This document shows positions 1 through 11,020 of a stretch of DNA of 64,000 nt, piece after piece. The stretch is from Micrococcales bacterium 73-13 (GTDB taxonomy: Bacteria > Actinomycetota > Actinomycetes > Actinomycetales > Microbacteriaceae): contig MKVN01000025.1 of assembly GCA_001898855.1 (NCBI GenBank), positions 42,714 through 106,713 on the forward strand. The letters are read 5' to 3'. Position 1 is the stretch's first letter. Each line of letters opens with the position of its first letter. The translations under genes and the position numbers were made by a program. The notes under the pieces were generated by a model. It made no database searches and was not told the origin of the DNA. It saw nothing but the letters and a program-made list of their open reading frames with translations.

Positions 1-556
1 GACGGTCGCCCGCCCCTCGACGCCCGCGTCGTACTTCCACCTGCTGCGCCGCCAGGCGTACGCGCAGCCGCGGCGGCCGCTCATCGTCTTCACGCCGAAG
101 TCGATGCTGCGCTTGAAGGGCGCGACGAGCGAGGTCTCCGACTTCACCTCCGGCGGCTTCCGCCCGGTGCTCGACGACGCCCGCGTCGCCGACCCGGCTG
201 CGGTGCGCCGCATCCTGCTGCACTCCGGCAAGATCCACTACGACCTGGTCGCGGAGCAGGACAAGCTGGCGAACGGCGCCGAGTTCGCCCTGGTGCGGCT
301 CGAGCAGTACTACCCGGAGCCGATCGAGGAGCTGATCGCGGTGCTCGGCCGGTACCCGGGCGCCGAGCTGGTCTGGGTCCAGGACGAGCCGGAGAACCAG
401 GGCGCCTGGCCGTTCGTCAACCAGGAGCTCGCGAAGCACCTCGGCCGGCCGATCCGCGTCGTGTCCCGGCCGTCCTCGGCCGCGACCGCGACCGGCCTGC
501 CGAAGCGGCACGCCGCCGAGCAGACGGTGCTGATGGACGCCGCGTTCGCGATCTGA
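1..556 (+). CDS. kgd: 2-oxoglutarate dehydrogenase/decarboxylase E1 (Kgd/SucA), C-terminal part
   Basis: This is the 3' end of a gene that begins outside the window; it reads in frame from base 2 and shows 184 residues. The visible part is the transketolase-like C-terminal region of the thiamine-diphosphate E1 component, which decarboxylates 2-oxoglutarate in the TCA cycle. Recognisable stretches are the PLIVFTPKSMLRLK segment, the EQYYPEP segment and the WVQDEPENQGAW motif, ending in a KRHAAEQ tail typical of the family. In actinobacteria this domain is usually fused to an E2-like N-terminus, but that part is not visible here. The gene ends four bases before the convergent rsrA gene. Confidence 0.93.
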   Translation, partial: TVARPSTPASYFHLLRRQAYAQPRRPLIVFTPKSMLRLKGATSEVSDFTSGGFRPVLDDARVADPAAVRRILLHSGKIHYDLVAEQDKLANGAEFALVRLEQYYPEPIEELIAVLGRYPGAELVWVQDEPENQGAWPFVNQELAKHLGRPIRVVSRPSSAATATGLPKRHAAEQTVLMDAAFAI

Positions 557-559
557 CGC

Positions 560-796
560 TCAGAGCCGCAGGGTGCGGATCCGCGCCACGATGAGGGCGC
601 GCAGCTCCGCCGGCGCCTGCTCCTGGCAGGCGCGACGGACCTTCTCCGTGAGCGTCAGGGCGACCAGGTGCTCCTCGCTGCAGTCCTCGCAGCCGGCGAG
701 ATGCTCGGTGATGTCCGCGAAGTCCTCGTCCGACACCTCGCGGTGCAGGTACTCCTCGAGCTCGGCCTTCGCCTTCTCGCATCCGCAGTCGGTCAT
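560..796 (-). CDS. rsrA: RsrA-type zinc-binding anti-sigma factor
   Basis: A 78-residue protein that should bind and silence the sigma factor encoded just upstream until oxidation of its cysteines releases it. The ZAS signature is present as His32-x3-Cys36-x2-Cys39, with extra N-terminal cysteines at 4 and 6; this matches the redox-sensing RsrA/RshA family, in which an N-terminal cysteine is also used. The ATG overlaps the sigR stop by four bases (ATGA), so the pair is translationally coupled. Size, motif and context agree, so the assignment is firm. Confidence 0.92.
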   Translation of the reverse strand: MTDCGCEKAKAELEEYLHREVSDEDFADITEHLAGCEDCSEEHLVALTLTEKVRRACQEQAPAELRALIVARIRTLRL

Positions 797-1392
797 CGCG
801 CCGCCTCCTTCGCCGACGTCACGCCGATGCCGCGCCCGGCGGCGTAGTCCCTGAGCTTCTCCCGCAGCAGCTTGCGCCCCCGGTGCAGCCGGCTCATCAC
901 CGTGCCGACCGGCGTCTTCATGATGTCCGCGATCTCCTGGTAGGAGAAGCCCTCGACGTCGGCGAGGTACACCGCGAGGCGGAAGTCCTCCGGGATCGCG
1001 GCGAGCGCGTCCTTGACGTCCGAGTCCGGCAGGTGATCGATCGCCTCGGCCTCGGCGGAGCGGCCGGCGGTGGCGGTCGCCGACTCGCCGCCGGCGAGCT
1101 GCCAGTCCTCGAGCTCGTCGACCGAGCCCTGGTAGGGGTCGCGCTGGCGCTTGCGGTACTGGTTGATGTACGTGTTCGTCTGGATGCGGTACAGCCAGGC
1201 CTTGAGGTTCGTGCCCTGCTCGAAGGAGGAGAACGCCTGGAACGCCTTGACGAAGGTCTCCTGCACGAGGTCGGCGGCGTCGGCCGGGTTCCGCGTCATC
1301 CGCATCGCGGCCGCGTACAGCTGGTCCATGTACGGGAGCGCCTGCTCCTCGAACTGTCGCTTGAGTTCGTCGCGGTCGTCGTGCTCTGGCAT
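793..1392 (-). CDS. sigR: ECF sigma factor SigR/SigH (oxidative stress)
   Basis: A 199-residue group IV sigma factor for thiol-oxidative stress, paired with RsrA. Region 2 is seen in the [17 protein letters not shown] to INQYRKRQR stretch, and region 4 in the helix-turn-helix around [21 protein letters not shown]. An in-frame ATG lies further upstream at 1449. I chose the ATG at 1392 because a TAGACT -10 box ends eight bases before it, which suggests a near-leaderless message, and because region 2 then begins at the usual distance. The sigR-rsrA order next to aroA and rsgA is conserved in actinobacteria. Confidence 0.92.
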   Translation of the reverse strand: MPEHDDRDELKRQFEEQALPYMDQLYAAAMRMTRNPADAADLVQETFVKAFQAFSSFEQGTNLKAWLYRIQTNTYINQYRKRQRDPYQGSVDELEDWQLAGGESATATAGRSAEAEAIDHLPDSDVKDALAAIPEDFRLAVYLADVEGFSYQEIADIMKTPVGTVMSRLHRGRKLLREKLRDYAAGRGIGVTSAKEAAR

Positions 1393-1400
1393 CGCGGGCC

Positions 1401-1406
1401 AGTCTA
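1401..1406 (-). promoter_or_regulatory. -10 box of sigR
   Basis: On the minus strand TAGACT lies eight bases before the sigR ATG at 1392. No Shine-Dalgarno sequence fits in between, so the transcript is probably leaderless or nearly so. I see no clear SigR-type GGGAAT...GTT promoter in the short sigR-aroA gap. Confidence 0.5.
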
Positions 1407-1452
1407 GGCGCGCGCGCTGCGGAAGCGACGGGGCGAGAAGCGTGCTCATCGC

Positions 1453-1458
1453 TACCCT
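1453..1458 (+). promoter_or_regulatory. -10 box of aroA, leaderless type
   Basis: TACCCT is followed by seven bases and then the aroA ATG at 1466, so transcription would begin at or next to the start codon. The same arrangement recurs at several genes in this window. Confidence 0.5.
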
Positions 1459-1465
1459 TGAACCG

Positions 1466-2857
1466 ATGCCGGACCTGTCGCATTCCGCCTACGCCGCCCC
1501 GGTCGCGCCCGGGCCGCTCGACGCGCGTCTGCTGCTGCCCGGCAGCAAGTCGCTGACGAACCGGGAGCTGGTGCTCGCGGCGCTCGCCGACGGGCCGTCG
1601 GTGCTGCGGCGGCCGCTGCACGCCAGGGACGCCGAGCTGATGGCGCAGGCGCTGCGCGACCTCGGCGCCGGGGTCGAGGAGGTCGACGGCGACGGCGCCT
1701 TCGGCCCCGACTGGGCCGTCGATCCGGGCGGTCTCGAGACGACCTCGGCCCGGTCTCCGCGACCGCCCGCGTCGAGCGCCGAGGGGCGTCCGCAGGACGC
1801 GCTCCCGGGCCGGCCCATCGCCCTGCACGTCGGCCTCGCCGGCACCGTGATGCGCTTCCTGCCGCCCGTCGCGGCGCTGCGCGCGGGCGACACCGCCTTC
1901 GACGGCGACGAGGCGGCGAGACGGCGCCCGATGTCGGCCATGACGAGCGCGCTGCGCGCCCTCGGCGTCCGGGTCGACGGCGACGCGCTGCCCTTCGTCG
2001 TGCGCGGCACCGGCTCGGTCCGCGGCGGCGAGCTGACGATCGACGCCTCCGCGTCCTCGCAGTTCGTCTCCGGCCTGCTGCTCGCGGCGCCGCGCTTCGC
2101 GGAGGGCCTGGTGCTGCGGCACGAGGGCGAGCGGCTGCCGAGCCTGCCGCACATCGAGATGACGATCGCGTGCCTGGCGGCGCGCGGGGTCGCCGTGACG
2201 AGCCCGGACGAGGGCGTCTGGATCGTGCCGCCGGGCCCGATCGCGGCGCGCGACGTCGAGATCGAGCCGGACCTGTCCAACGCGGCGCCGTTCCTCGCCG
2301 CCGCGCTCGTCGCCGGCGGCCGGGTCGCGATCGGCGGCTGGCCGGCCTCGACCACCCAGGTCGGCGCGGAGCTGCCCCGGCTGCTCGCGGCGTTCGGCGC
2401 GAGCTCGACGCTGGCGGACGGCGAGCTGACGGTCGACGGGGGCGAGGGGGTGCTCGGCGGCGGCCGGCTGACGCCGGTCGAGCTCGACCTCTCGGAGGCC
2501 GGCGAGCTCGCGCCGACGCTCGTCGCGCTCGCCGCGCTCGCGGCCGGCCCGTCGCGCTTCACCGGGATCGGGCACCTGCGGGGCCACGAGACGGACCGGA
2601 TCGCCGCTCTCGTCGCCGATCTGCGGGCGCTCGGCGCCGGGGCCGAGGAGCTCCCCGACGGCATCGCGGTCGAGCCCCGCCCGCTGCACGGCGGCGACTG
2701 GGGCGCCTACCAGGACCACCGGATGGCGACCAGCGGCGCGCTGCTCGGCCTCGCCGTGCCCGGGGTGCGGGTCGACGACATCGGCTCGACCTCGAAGACG
2801 CTGCCGGAGTTCGCCGCCCTCTGGGCGCGCATGCTCGCCGTCCCCGGGGCGGCATGA
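1466..2857 (+). CDS. aroA: 3-phosphoshikimate 1-carboxyvinyltransferase (EPSP synthase)
   Basis: This 463-residue enzyme joins shikimate-3-phosphate and phosphoenolpyruvate in the aromatic amino acid pathway. Family signatures are the [18 protein letters not shown] motif near the N-terminus, GTVMRFLPP, the [12 protein letters not shown] segment, DLSNAAPF, the [11 protein letters not shown] motif and the C-terminal [14 protein letters not shown] low-complexity insert of about 25 residues rich in Ser, Pro and Arg sits near residue 100. The start is set by the TACCCT -10 box seven bases upstream and by where the homology begins. The stop overlaps the rsgA start (ATGA), so the two form an operon. 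Confidence 0.96.
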   Translation: MPDLSHSAYAAPVAPGPLDARLLLPGSKSLTNRELVLAALADGPSVLRRPLHARDAELMAQALRDLGAGVEEVDGDGAFGPDWAVDPGGLETTSARSPRPPASSAEGRPQDALPGRPIALHVGLAGTVMRFLPPVAALRAGDTAFDGDEAARRRPMSAMTSALRALGVRVDGDALPFVVRGTGSVRGGELTIDASASSQFVSGLLLAAPRFAEGLVLRHEGERLPSLPHIEMTIACLAARGVAVTSPDEGVWIVPPGPIAARDVEIEPDLSNAAPFLAAALVAGGRVAIGGWPASTTQVGAELPRLLAAFGASSTLADGELTVDGGEGVLGGGRLTPVELDLSEAGELAPTLVALAALAAGPSRFTGIGHLRGHETDRIAALVADLRALGAGAEELPDGIAVEPRPLHGGDWGAYQDHRMATSGALLGLAVPGVRVDDIGSTSKTLPEFAALWARMLAVPGAA

Positions 2858-3897
2858 CGGACGCCTTCGACGCGTACGAGGACTGGGACGAGTCCTCGGC
2901 GCGGGTCCGCGCCAACCCCCGCGGCTCGCGCCCCCGCTCGAAGGTGCGGCCGGCGCACGAGGGCGCCGCGCCCGGGCTGGTGGTCGGCGTCGACCGGGGC
3001 CGCTACCGGGTCGTCGTGGACCAGGGGCCCGAGCCGCCGCCGGCCGGCGCGCGCACCGTCACCGCGACCGCGGCCCGCGAGCTCGGCCGCGGCGCCGTCG
3101 TGGTCGGCGACCGCGTGGCGCTGGTCGGCGACGTCTCCGGCACGGAGGGCTCGCTCGCCCGGATCGTGCGCGTGGAGCCGCGGACCACCCTGCTGCGCCG
3201 CAGCGCCGACGACGCGCCCACCGGCGAGCGGGACGAGCGCATCATCGTCGCGAACGCGGACCGGATGCTCATCGTGGTCGCCGCCGCCGACCCGGAGCCG
3301 CGCCCCCGCCTGGTCGACCGCTATCTGGTGGCGGCGGTCGACGTCGGGATCGAGCCGATCCTGATCGTGACGAAGACGGACGTCGCCGATCCCGCGGCGT
3401 TCATCCGGCTGTTCGACGGGCTCGGCATCGAGGTGGTGCGCAGCACGAGGGCCGATCCGCCGATCGCGCGGCTGCGCGAGCTCGTCGACGGCCACTTCGT
3501 CGTGGCGGTCGGCCACTCCGGCGTCGGGAAGTCGACGCTCGTGAACGCGCTCGTGCCCGAGGCCGAGCGCGCGACCGGCCTGGTGAACGCCGTGACCGGA
3601 CGCGGCCGGCACACCAGCTCGTCCTCGATCGCCTTCCCGGTCGGCTCGGGCTGGATCGTCGACACGCCCGGCGTCCGCTCATTCGGCCTCGGGCACGTCG
3701 ACCCCGAGCACGTGCTGCGCGCCTTCCCCGACCTCGCCGCGATCGCCGAGGCCGAGGACGGCTGTCCGCGCGGCTGCACGCACCTCCCGGACGCCCCCGA
3801 CTGCGCGATCGCCGAGGCCGCGGCGCGCGGCGGGCTCGGCCCGGACGGGCCCGCGCGGCTCGACTCGCTGCAGCGCCTGCTCGCGCAGCTGCGCTAG
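2854..3897 (+). CDS. rsgA: Ribosome small-subunit-dependent GTPase RsgA
   Basis: A 347-residue circularly permuted GTPase that acts in late 30S subunit maturation. The motifs occur in the permuted order: the G4 motif TKTD comes first, then the P-loop GHSGVGKST and DTPGVRSFG (G3). The C-terminal zinc-binding part shows the expected Cys and His residues (CPRGCTH and DC). An N-terminal OB-fold region precedes the GTPase domain. The ATG overlaps the aroA stop by four bases. Confidence 0.95.
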   Translation: MTDAFDAYEDWDESSARVRANPRGSRPRSKVRPAHEGAAPGLVVGVDRGRYRVVVDQGPEPPPAGARTVTATAARELGRGAVVVGDRVALVGDVSGTEGSLARIVRVEPRTTLLRRSADDAPTGERDERIIVANADRMLIVVAAADPEPRPRLVDRYLVAAVDVGIEPILIVTKTDVADPAAFIRLFDGLGIEVVRSTRADPPIARLRELVDGHFVVAVGHSGVGKSTLVNALVPEAERATGLVNAVTGRGRHTSSSSIAFPVGSGWIVDTPGVRSFGLGHVDPEHVLRAFPDLAAIAEAEDGCPRGCTHLPDAPDCAIAEAAARGGLGPDGPARLDSLQRLLAQLR

Positions 3898-3934
3898 CCG
3901 TCCGCGTTCCGAGCCCCGCGGCGACGCGAGCCGG

Positions 3935-3940
3935 TACCCT
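3935..3940 (+). promoter_or_regulatory. -10 box of hisN-like gene, leaderless type
   Basis: TACCCT is followed by six bases and then the GTG start at 3947. It is the same hexamer as the aroA -10 box, and no Shine-Dalgarno sequence is present. Confidence 0.5.
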
Positions 3941-3946
3941 GACCCG

Positions 3947-4744
3947 GTGACCTGGAGCATCGCCGACGACCTGTCGCTCGCGCTGTCGATCGCCGCCGAT
4001 GCCGATCTCGTCTCGGCGCCGCGGTTCCGCGCCACCGACCTCGTCGTCGAGGCGAAGCCCGACCGGACGCCGGTCACCGACGCCGACCGCGCGGTCGAGC
4101 GGCGCATCCGGGAGCGCATCCTGGCGGCGCGGCCCGGCGACGGGATCCTCGGCGAGGAGTTCGGCGCCGAGGGCGGCGGATCGCGCCGGTGGATCGTCGA
4201 CCCGATCGACGGCACCGCGAACTTCCTGCGCGGGGTGCCGGTCTGGGGCACGCTGCTCGCGCTCGCGGTCGACGGCGAGCCGCTCGTCGGCGTCGTCAGC
4301 GCGCCCGCGCTCGGGCTGCGCTGGTGGGGCGCCAGGGGCTGCGGCGCCTGGGTCGACCGCACCGACGGGCCGCACGGGGACGCGCCGCGCGCGCTGCGGG
4401 TGAGCGGCGTCGCACGGCTCGGCGACGCCTACTTCAGCCATGGCGCCGTGCAGCTCTGGGAGGCCGAGGGGCGCGGCGGCCAGCTCGCCGCGATCGCCCG
4501 CGAGGTGTGGCGCGACCACGGCTACGGCGACTTCTGGCAGCACATGCTCGTCGCCGAGGGCGTCATCGACGCGGCGGCCGAGTTCGACGTGCAGCCCTAC
4601 GACGTCGCCGCGATCATCCCGATCGTCGAGGAGGCCGGCGGCCGGTTCACCGACGCCGGCGGCACGAGCGGGCCGTGGGGCGGCTCCGCGGTGAGCACGA
4701 ACGCCCTGCTGCACGACGAGCTGCTCGATCGGCTCCGCGGATGA
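3947..4744 (+). CDS. hisN: Inositol monophosphatase family phosphatase (HisN-like histidinol-phosphatase)
   Basis: A 265-residue Mg-dependent, lithium-sensitive type phosphatase. The metal and phosphate site is visible as GEEFG followed by the WIVDPIDGTANF signature, with the late motif near YDVAAIIPIVEEAGG. In actinobacteria, members beside aroA/rsgA are usually annotated as HisN, the histidinol-phosphate phosphatase of histidine synthesis; activity on inositol phosphates cannot be excluded. The GTG start follows a -10 box by six bases. The end overlaps the next gene by four bases. Confidence 0.85.
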   Translation: MTWSIADDLSLALSIAADADLVSAPRFRATDLVVEAKPDRTPVTDADRAVERRIRERILAARPGDGILGEEFGAEGGGSRRWIVDPIDGTANFLRGVPVWGTLLALAVDGEPLVGVVSAPALGLRWWGARGCGAWVDRTDGPHGDAPRALRVSGVARLGDAYFSHGAVQLWEAEGRGGQLAAIAREVWRDHGYGDFWQHMLVAEGVIDAAAEFDVQPYDVAAIIPIVEEAGGRFTDAGGTSGPWGGSAVSTNALLHDELLDRLRG

Positions 4745-5208
4745 GGCGCGCGCCGCTGGCCGCCGCGCTCCTGGCCGGCCCGCTCCTGGCCGTCGCGCTG
4801 CTGAGCGGCTGCTCGGTCGGCACGACGTCCGCGCCGACCGCGACGCCGACCCCGACCGAGACCACGACGCCGTTCACCTCGGTCGAGGCCGGCGACTGCT
4901 ACGACACCGTCGATCGCAGCTCGGTCCAGGTGGTGGACTGCGACCGTCCGCACGGCTTCGAGGTGTTCGCGAGCCTGCTGCTCGACGACGCGGAGTATCC
5001 GGGCACGACGATCTCGGACGCCGTCGCGGCGCGCTGCAAGAGCGCGTTCGCGACCTTCGTCGGCGTCGAATTCGACGCCAGCGCGCTGAGCCTGCGCACC
5101 GTCGCGCCGAGCCAGCGCACCTGGGAGCAGGGCGACCGCGAGGTGCTCTGCGTCGTGTTCGACCCGGCGGCGCGGACGAGCGGATCGCTCGCGGGCAGCG
5201 CGCGCTGA
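4741..5208 (+). CDS. Septum-formation-domain lipoprotein
   Basis: A 155-residue lipoprotein. The signal peptide is short and ends in the lipobox L-S-G-Cys24, so the mature protein would be lipid-anchored to the outer face of the membrane. A Thr/Pro linker follows, then a domain with the GDCYDTVD and VDCDRPHGFEVFA pattern that resembles the actinobacterial septum-formation domain, with paired cysteines that could form disulfides. Its role is not known. The ATG overlaps the hisN stop (ATGA), so it is the last gene of that unit. Confidence 0.72.
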   Translation: MRRAPLAAALLAGPLLAVALLSGCSVGTTSAPTATPTPTETTTPFTSVEAGDCYDTVDRSSVQVVDCDRPHGFEVFASLLLDDAEYPGTTISDAVAARCKSAFATFVGVEFDASALSLRTVAPSQRTWEQGDREVLCVVFDPAARTSGSLAGSAR

Positions 5209-5227
5209 GCACGCCGAGGAAGACGCT

Positions 5228-5255
5228 TGCCAATACCTATCTCCATAGGTATTCT
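5228..5255 (+). promoter_or_regulatory. Promoter with PadR/VanR-type operator before the demethylation operon
   Basis: A perfect inverted repeat AATACCTAT-N4-ATAGGTATT occupies 5232-5253. It lies between a plausible -35 (TTGCCA, 5228-5233) and -10 (TATTCT, 5250-5255) 16 bases apart, so a bound repressor would block the promoter. Nearly the same palindrome precedes the second LigM gene at 17899. From memory, the PadR-type vanillate regulator VanR of Corynebacterium glutamicum binds an inverted repeat whose right half reads TTAGGTATT. The padR gene at 8534 is the natural candidate repressor. Confidence 0.7.
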
Positions 5256-5321
5256 CATCGGCAAGCCTGACCCGCCCCACCGCCGGCATCGATGCCGCGA
5301 CGAACCGCGAGGAGCGACCCC

Positions 5322-8472
<3,151 letters not shown>

Positions 8473-8478
8473 CGATCG

Positions 8479-8508
8479 CCGGTCGAGGCGCCGCGGCGCC
8501 GCGACCGG
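8479..8508 (+). terminator. GC-rich hairpin between ligM1 and padR
   Basis: CCGGTCG and CGACCGG enclose the self-complementary GGCGCCG/CGGCGCC, separated by single mismatched bases, so the whole 30 bases can fold into one long stem. There is no T-run. It may act as a partial terminator or attenuator that lowers read-through into padR, or protect the 3' end of the demethylase message. Confidence 0.45.
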
Positions 8509-8533
8509 CCGGGAGACCACGGGGAGGGCGAGC

Positions 8534-9109
8534 ATGAGCCTGAGATACGCGCTGCTCGCCCTCCTCACCTCCGGCCCGATGACCGGGTACGAGATCTCCC
8601 GGCGGTTCCAGTCCTCCGTGGGGCACGTCTGGCACGCGCCCGACTCGCAGATCTACCCGGAGCTGCGCAAGATGGAGGCCGAGGGGCTGGTCGAGGCCGA
8701 GACGGTCGCCGAGCCGCGCGGCGAGAAGCGCTTCTACCACCCGACCGATTCCGGGCTCGCGGCCTTCCGCGCCTGGATGGACAGCCCGCTGCGGTACGCG
8801 CTCGACCGCGACCCGGCGCACCTGAGGGCCGCCTACTTCGAGTGGGCCGACCCCGCCGCCGCCCGGCGGTCGCTGCTCGACCACATCGACCGCTTCGAGG
8901 ACCTGCGCGTCCAGTGGCAGGAGCAGATCGACCAGATCGACGACGGCTCCTCCCCCGTGCTCGCCCGGCGGCTCGAGGGCAAGGACGCCGACGAGCGGCG
9001 GCGCGTCTCCGGCTACAAGCGCTTCGCCTACGAGGGCCTGCTCGCCCGTGCCGACGCCGAGATCGCCTGGGCGCAGCGCGGCCTCGGCCTGATCGACGAG
9101 CTGTCGTAG
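8534..9109 (+). CDS. PadR-family transcriptional regulator (VanR-like)
   Basis: A 191-residue regulator with an N-terminal winged helix (LLALLTSGPMTGYEISRRF, then the IYPELRKMEAEGLVEAE recognition and wing region to about residue 80). A C-terminal Vir-type alpha-helical dimerisation domain follows, with WxE..D patterning. PadR proteins of this length class repress phenolic-acid genes and are released by the aromatic ligand. Lying downstream of metF-purU-ligM1, it would be autoregulated through the palindrome at 5232-5253 and may also bind 17899-17920. The start has a strong GGGGAGGG ribosome-binding site. Confidence 0.85.
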   Translation: MSLRYALLALLTSGPMTGYEISRRFQSSVGHVWHAPDSQIYPELRKMEAEGLVEAETVAEPRGEKRFYHPTDSGLAAFRAWMDSPLRYALDRDPAHLRAAYFEWADPAAARRSLLDHIDRFEDLRVQWQEQIDQIDDGSSPVLARRLEGKDADERRRVSGYKRFAYEGLLARADAEIAWAQRGLGLIDELS

Positions 9110-9232
9110 CACGGCGCCGCGAGCCGGGGCCGCCTCCGCGCCGCGGTAGCATGTCCGGGCGGACAGCTGAGCCCAGCACCCCGCGTCCCGTGCCATCGGC
9201 ACCGTGACCGAATCAGCGAAAGGGCTCCGCGA

Positions 9233-10366
9233 ATGAGCATCGACCCTCCGTTCCGCGCCGACGTCGTCGGCTCCTACCTGCGCACCGAGGCGATCCACGA
9301 GGCTCGCGAGCAGCACGAGGACGGCGCGATCTCCGATGCCGAGCTGCACGCGATCGAGGACCGCGAGATCCGCGAGCTGATCGGGCAGCAGCGGGCCGCC
9401 GGCCTGCGGCTGGTCACCGACGGCGAGTTCCGCCGCGCGTGGTGGCACTACGACTTCTACGACGGGCTCACGAACGTCGCGGTGGTCGACTCCGACCACG
9501 GCATCCAGTTCCAGGGCGTGCAGACGAAGACCAAGGTGCTGCGGGTGACCGGCCGGATCGCCTGGAACCCGGAGCACCCGTTCCTCGACGCCGCGCGGTT
9601 CCTCATCGCGAACGCGGGCGACGCGACCCCCAAGGTGACCATCCCCTCGCCCACGGTGCTGCACTTCCGGCTCGAGGCCGGGGCGCTGGAGGGCTCGCCG
9701 TACGCCGCGCCGGAGGACGTCTTCGACGACCTCGCGGCCGCCTACCGGGACGCGATCCGCGACTTCCACGCGGCGGGCGTGCGCTACCTGCAGTTCGACG
9801 ACACCGCCTGGGCCTACCTCTGCTCCGAGGTCGAGCTGGAGAAGGCGCGCGCCAGGGGCCTGGACACCGACGGGCTCGCCGAGGCCTATTCGGCGCTGCT
9901 GAACCAGGCGCTCGCCGCGAAGCCGGCCGACATGGTCGTCACGACACACGTCTGCCGCGGCAACTTCCGCTCCACCTGGATCGCCTCCGGCGGCTACGAG
10001 CCCGTCGCCGAGCAGCTGCTCGCCCGCACCGCCTACGACGGCTACTTCCTCGAGTACGACACCGAGCGGGCCGGCGGCTTCGAGCCGCTGCGGTTCCTGC
10101 CTCGTGTCGACGGACACGATCCGGCGCAGCGGGGGAAGACCGTCGTGCTCGGCCTGGTGACCTCGAAGTCCGGCGACCTCGAGTCCCGCGAGGACGTCAA
10201 GGCCCGCATCGCCGAGGCCGCGCGGTTCGCCCCGCTCGCCCAGCTCGCGCTCTCGCCGCAGTGCGGCTTCGCGAGCACCGAGGAGGGGAACGTCCTCACC
10301 CCGCAGCAGCAGTGGGCGAAGGTCCGCGAGGTGGTCGCGATCTCGCGCGAGGTCTGGGGCGACTGA
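9233..10366 (+). CDS. MetE-C-like cobalamin-independent methyltransferase
   Basis: A 377-residue protein matching only the C-terminal catalytic half of cobalamin-independent methionine synthase (full MetE is about 750 residues). Zinc-ligand candidates are visible as THVC (His-x-Cys), the LEYDTE glutamate and the SPQCGF cysteine; the early VTDGEFRR motif is also typical. Such short members use various methyl donors, or belong to the epoxyalkane:CoM transferase-like branch. Next to folate-dependent demethylase genes it could consume methyl-tetrahydrofolate to make methionine, which is an inference. It has its own gap of 123 bases upstream, with a possible TAGCAT -10 box. Confidence 0.75.
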   Translation: MSIDPPFRADVVGSYLRTEAIHEAREQHEDGAISDAELHAIEDREIRELIGQQRAAGLRLVTDGEFRRAWWHYDFYDGLTNVAVVDSDHGIQFQGVQTKTKVLRVTGRIAWNPEHPFLDAARFLIANAGDATPKVTIPSPTVLHFRLEAGALEGSPYAAPEDVFDDLAAAYRDAIRDFHAAGVRYLQFDDTAWAYLCSEVELEKARARGLDTDGLAEAYSALLNQALAAKPADMVVTTHVCRGNFRSTWIASGGYEPVAEQLLARTAYDGYFLEYDTERAGGFEPLRFLPRVDGHDPAQRGKTVVLGLVTSKSGDLESREDVKARIAEAARFAPLAQLALSPQCGFASTEEGNVLTPQQQWAKVREVVAISREVWGD

Positions 10367-10422
10367 GCGCACCCCCGGATGCGGGGCGCCGCCCGGCCGC
10401 CGGATGCGGCCAGGATGGAACC

Positions 10423-11016
10423 GTGTCGATCGAGACGAGCGCCGAGGAGCGCGCCCGGCGACCGGTGAAGCCGGTCTGGTGGTGGTTCCTCATCCACGGC
10501 CTGCTCGCCATCGCCTACGGCATGGTCGTGCTCGGGACGCCGTTCGCCGACGAGGCGGGATTCCTGGTCGACGGCGTCGCGATGGCGACGCTCTCGCTGC
10601 TCGCCGGCGCGCAGGTCGCGATCCAGGGCGTGCTGTCCCGGCCCGAGCCCGGCTGGGTCGTGCTGCTCGTCGCGGGGCTGCACGCGATGGCCGCCGGCGT
10701 CGCCTTCGCCGTGCTCGCCGCGCTCGGGCTGCCGACGGCGCTGTTCTGGAGCATCGCGAGCTTCCTGGTGGTCGAGGGCCTGGTGCTCATCCTCGGGCTG
10801 TGGCCGGCGCCCGTCTACCGGCTCTGGGGCGTCCTGCTCGGCGGCTGCATGATCGTCTCCGCCGCGACGCTCGCGGCGCTCTGGCTCGCGACACCGGGAC
10901 ATCCCTACGACATCCCGGACGCCGGGCTCGGCATCTGCGGGCTGCTGTACGGCTTCGCCGCGCTGGTCGCGGCGCTCCAGGTCCGCGCCGCGCAGTACCG
11001 CGACGGGCTGCCGTGA
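10423..11016 (+). CDS. Multi-pass membrane protein, HdeD-like in pattern
   Basis: A 197-residue protein with about six predicted membrane spans after a charged N-terminal tail. It has the paired-helix character of HdeD/DUF308 proteins, but I do not recognise a specific function. The GTG start follows a weak CAGGAT -10-like hexamer by six bases, matching the leaderless pattern of neighbouring genes. A 10-base direct repeat (CCGGATGCGG at 10375 and 10400) lies just upstream. The gene is convergent with the following ion-transporter gene. Confidence 0.55.
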   Translation: MSIETSAEERARRPVKPVWWWFLIHGLLAIAYGMVVLGTPFADEAGFLVDGVAMATLSLLAGAQVAIQGVLSRPEPGWVVLLVAGLHAMAAGVAFAVLAALGLPTALFWSIASFLVVEGLVLILGLWPAPVYRLWGVLLGGCMIVSAATLAALWLATPGHPYDIPDAGLGICGLLYGFAALVAALQVRAAQYRDGLP

Positions 11017-11020
11017 CGGT

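Noticed and set aside
560..2719. A 719-codon minus-strand frame across sigR and aroA
   Set aside because: Only its last 78 codons are real (rsrA). The rest is antisense to aroA and sigR without recognisable motifs.
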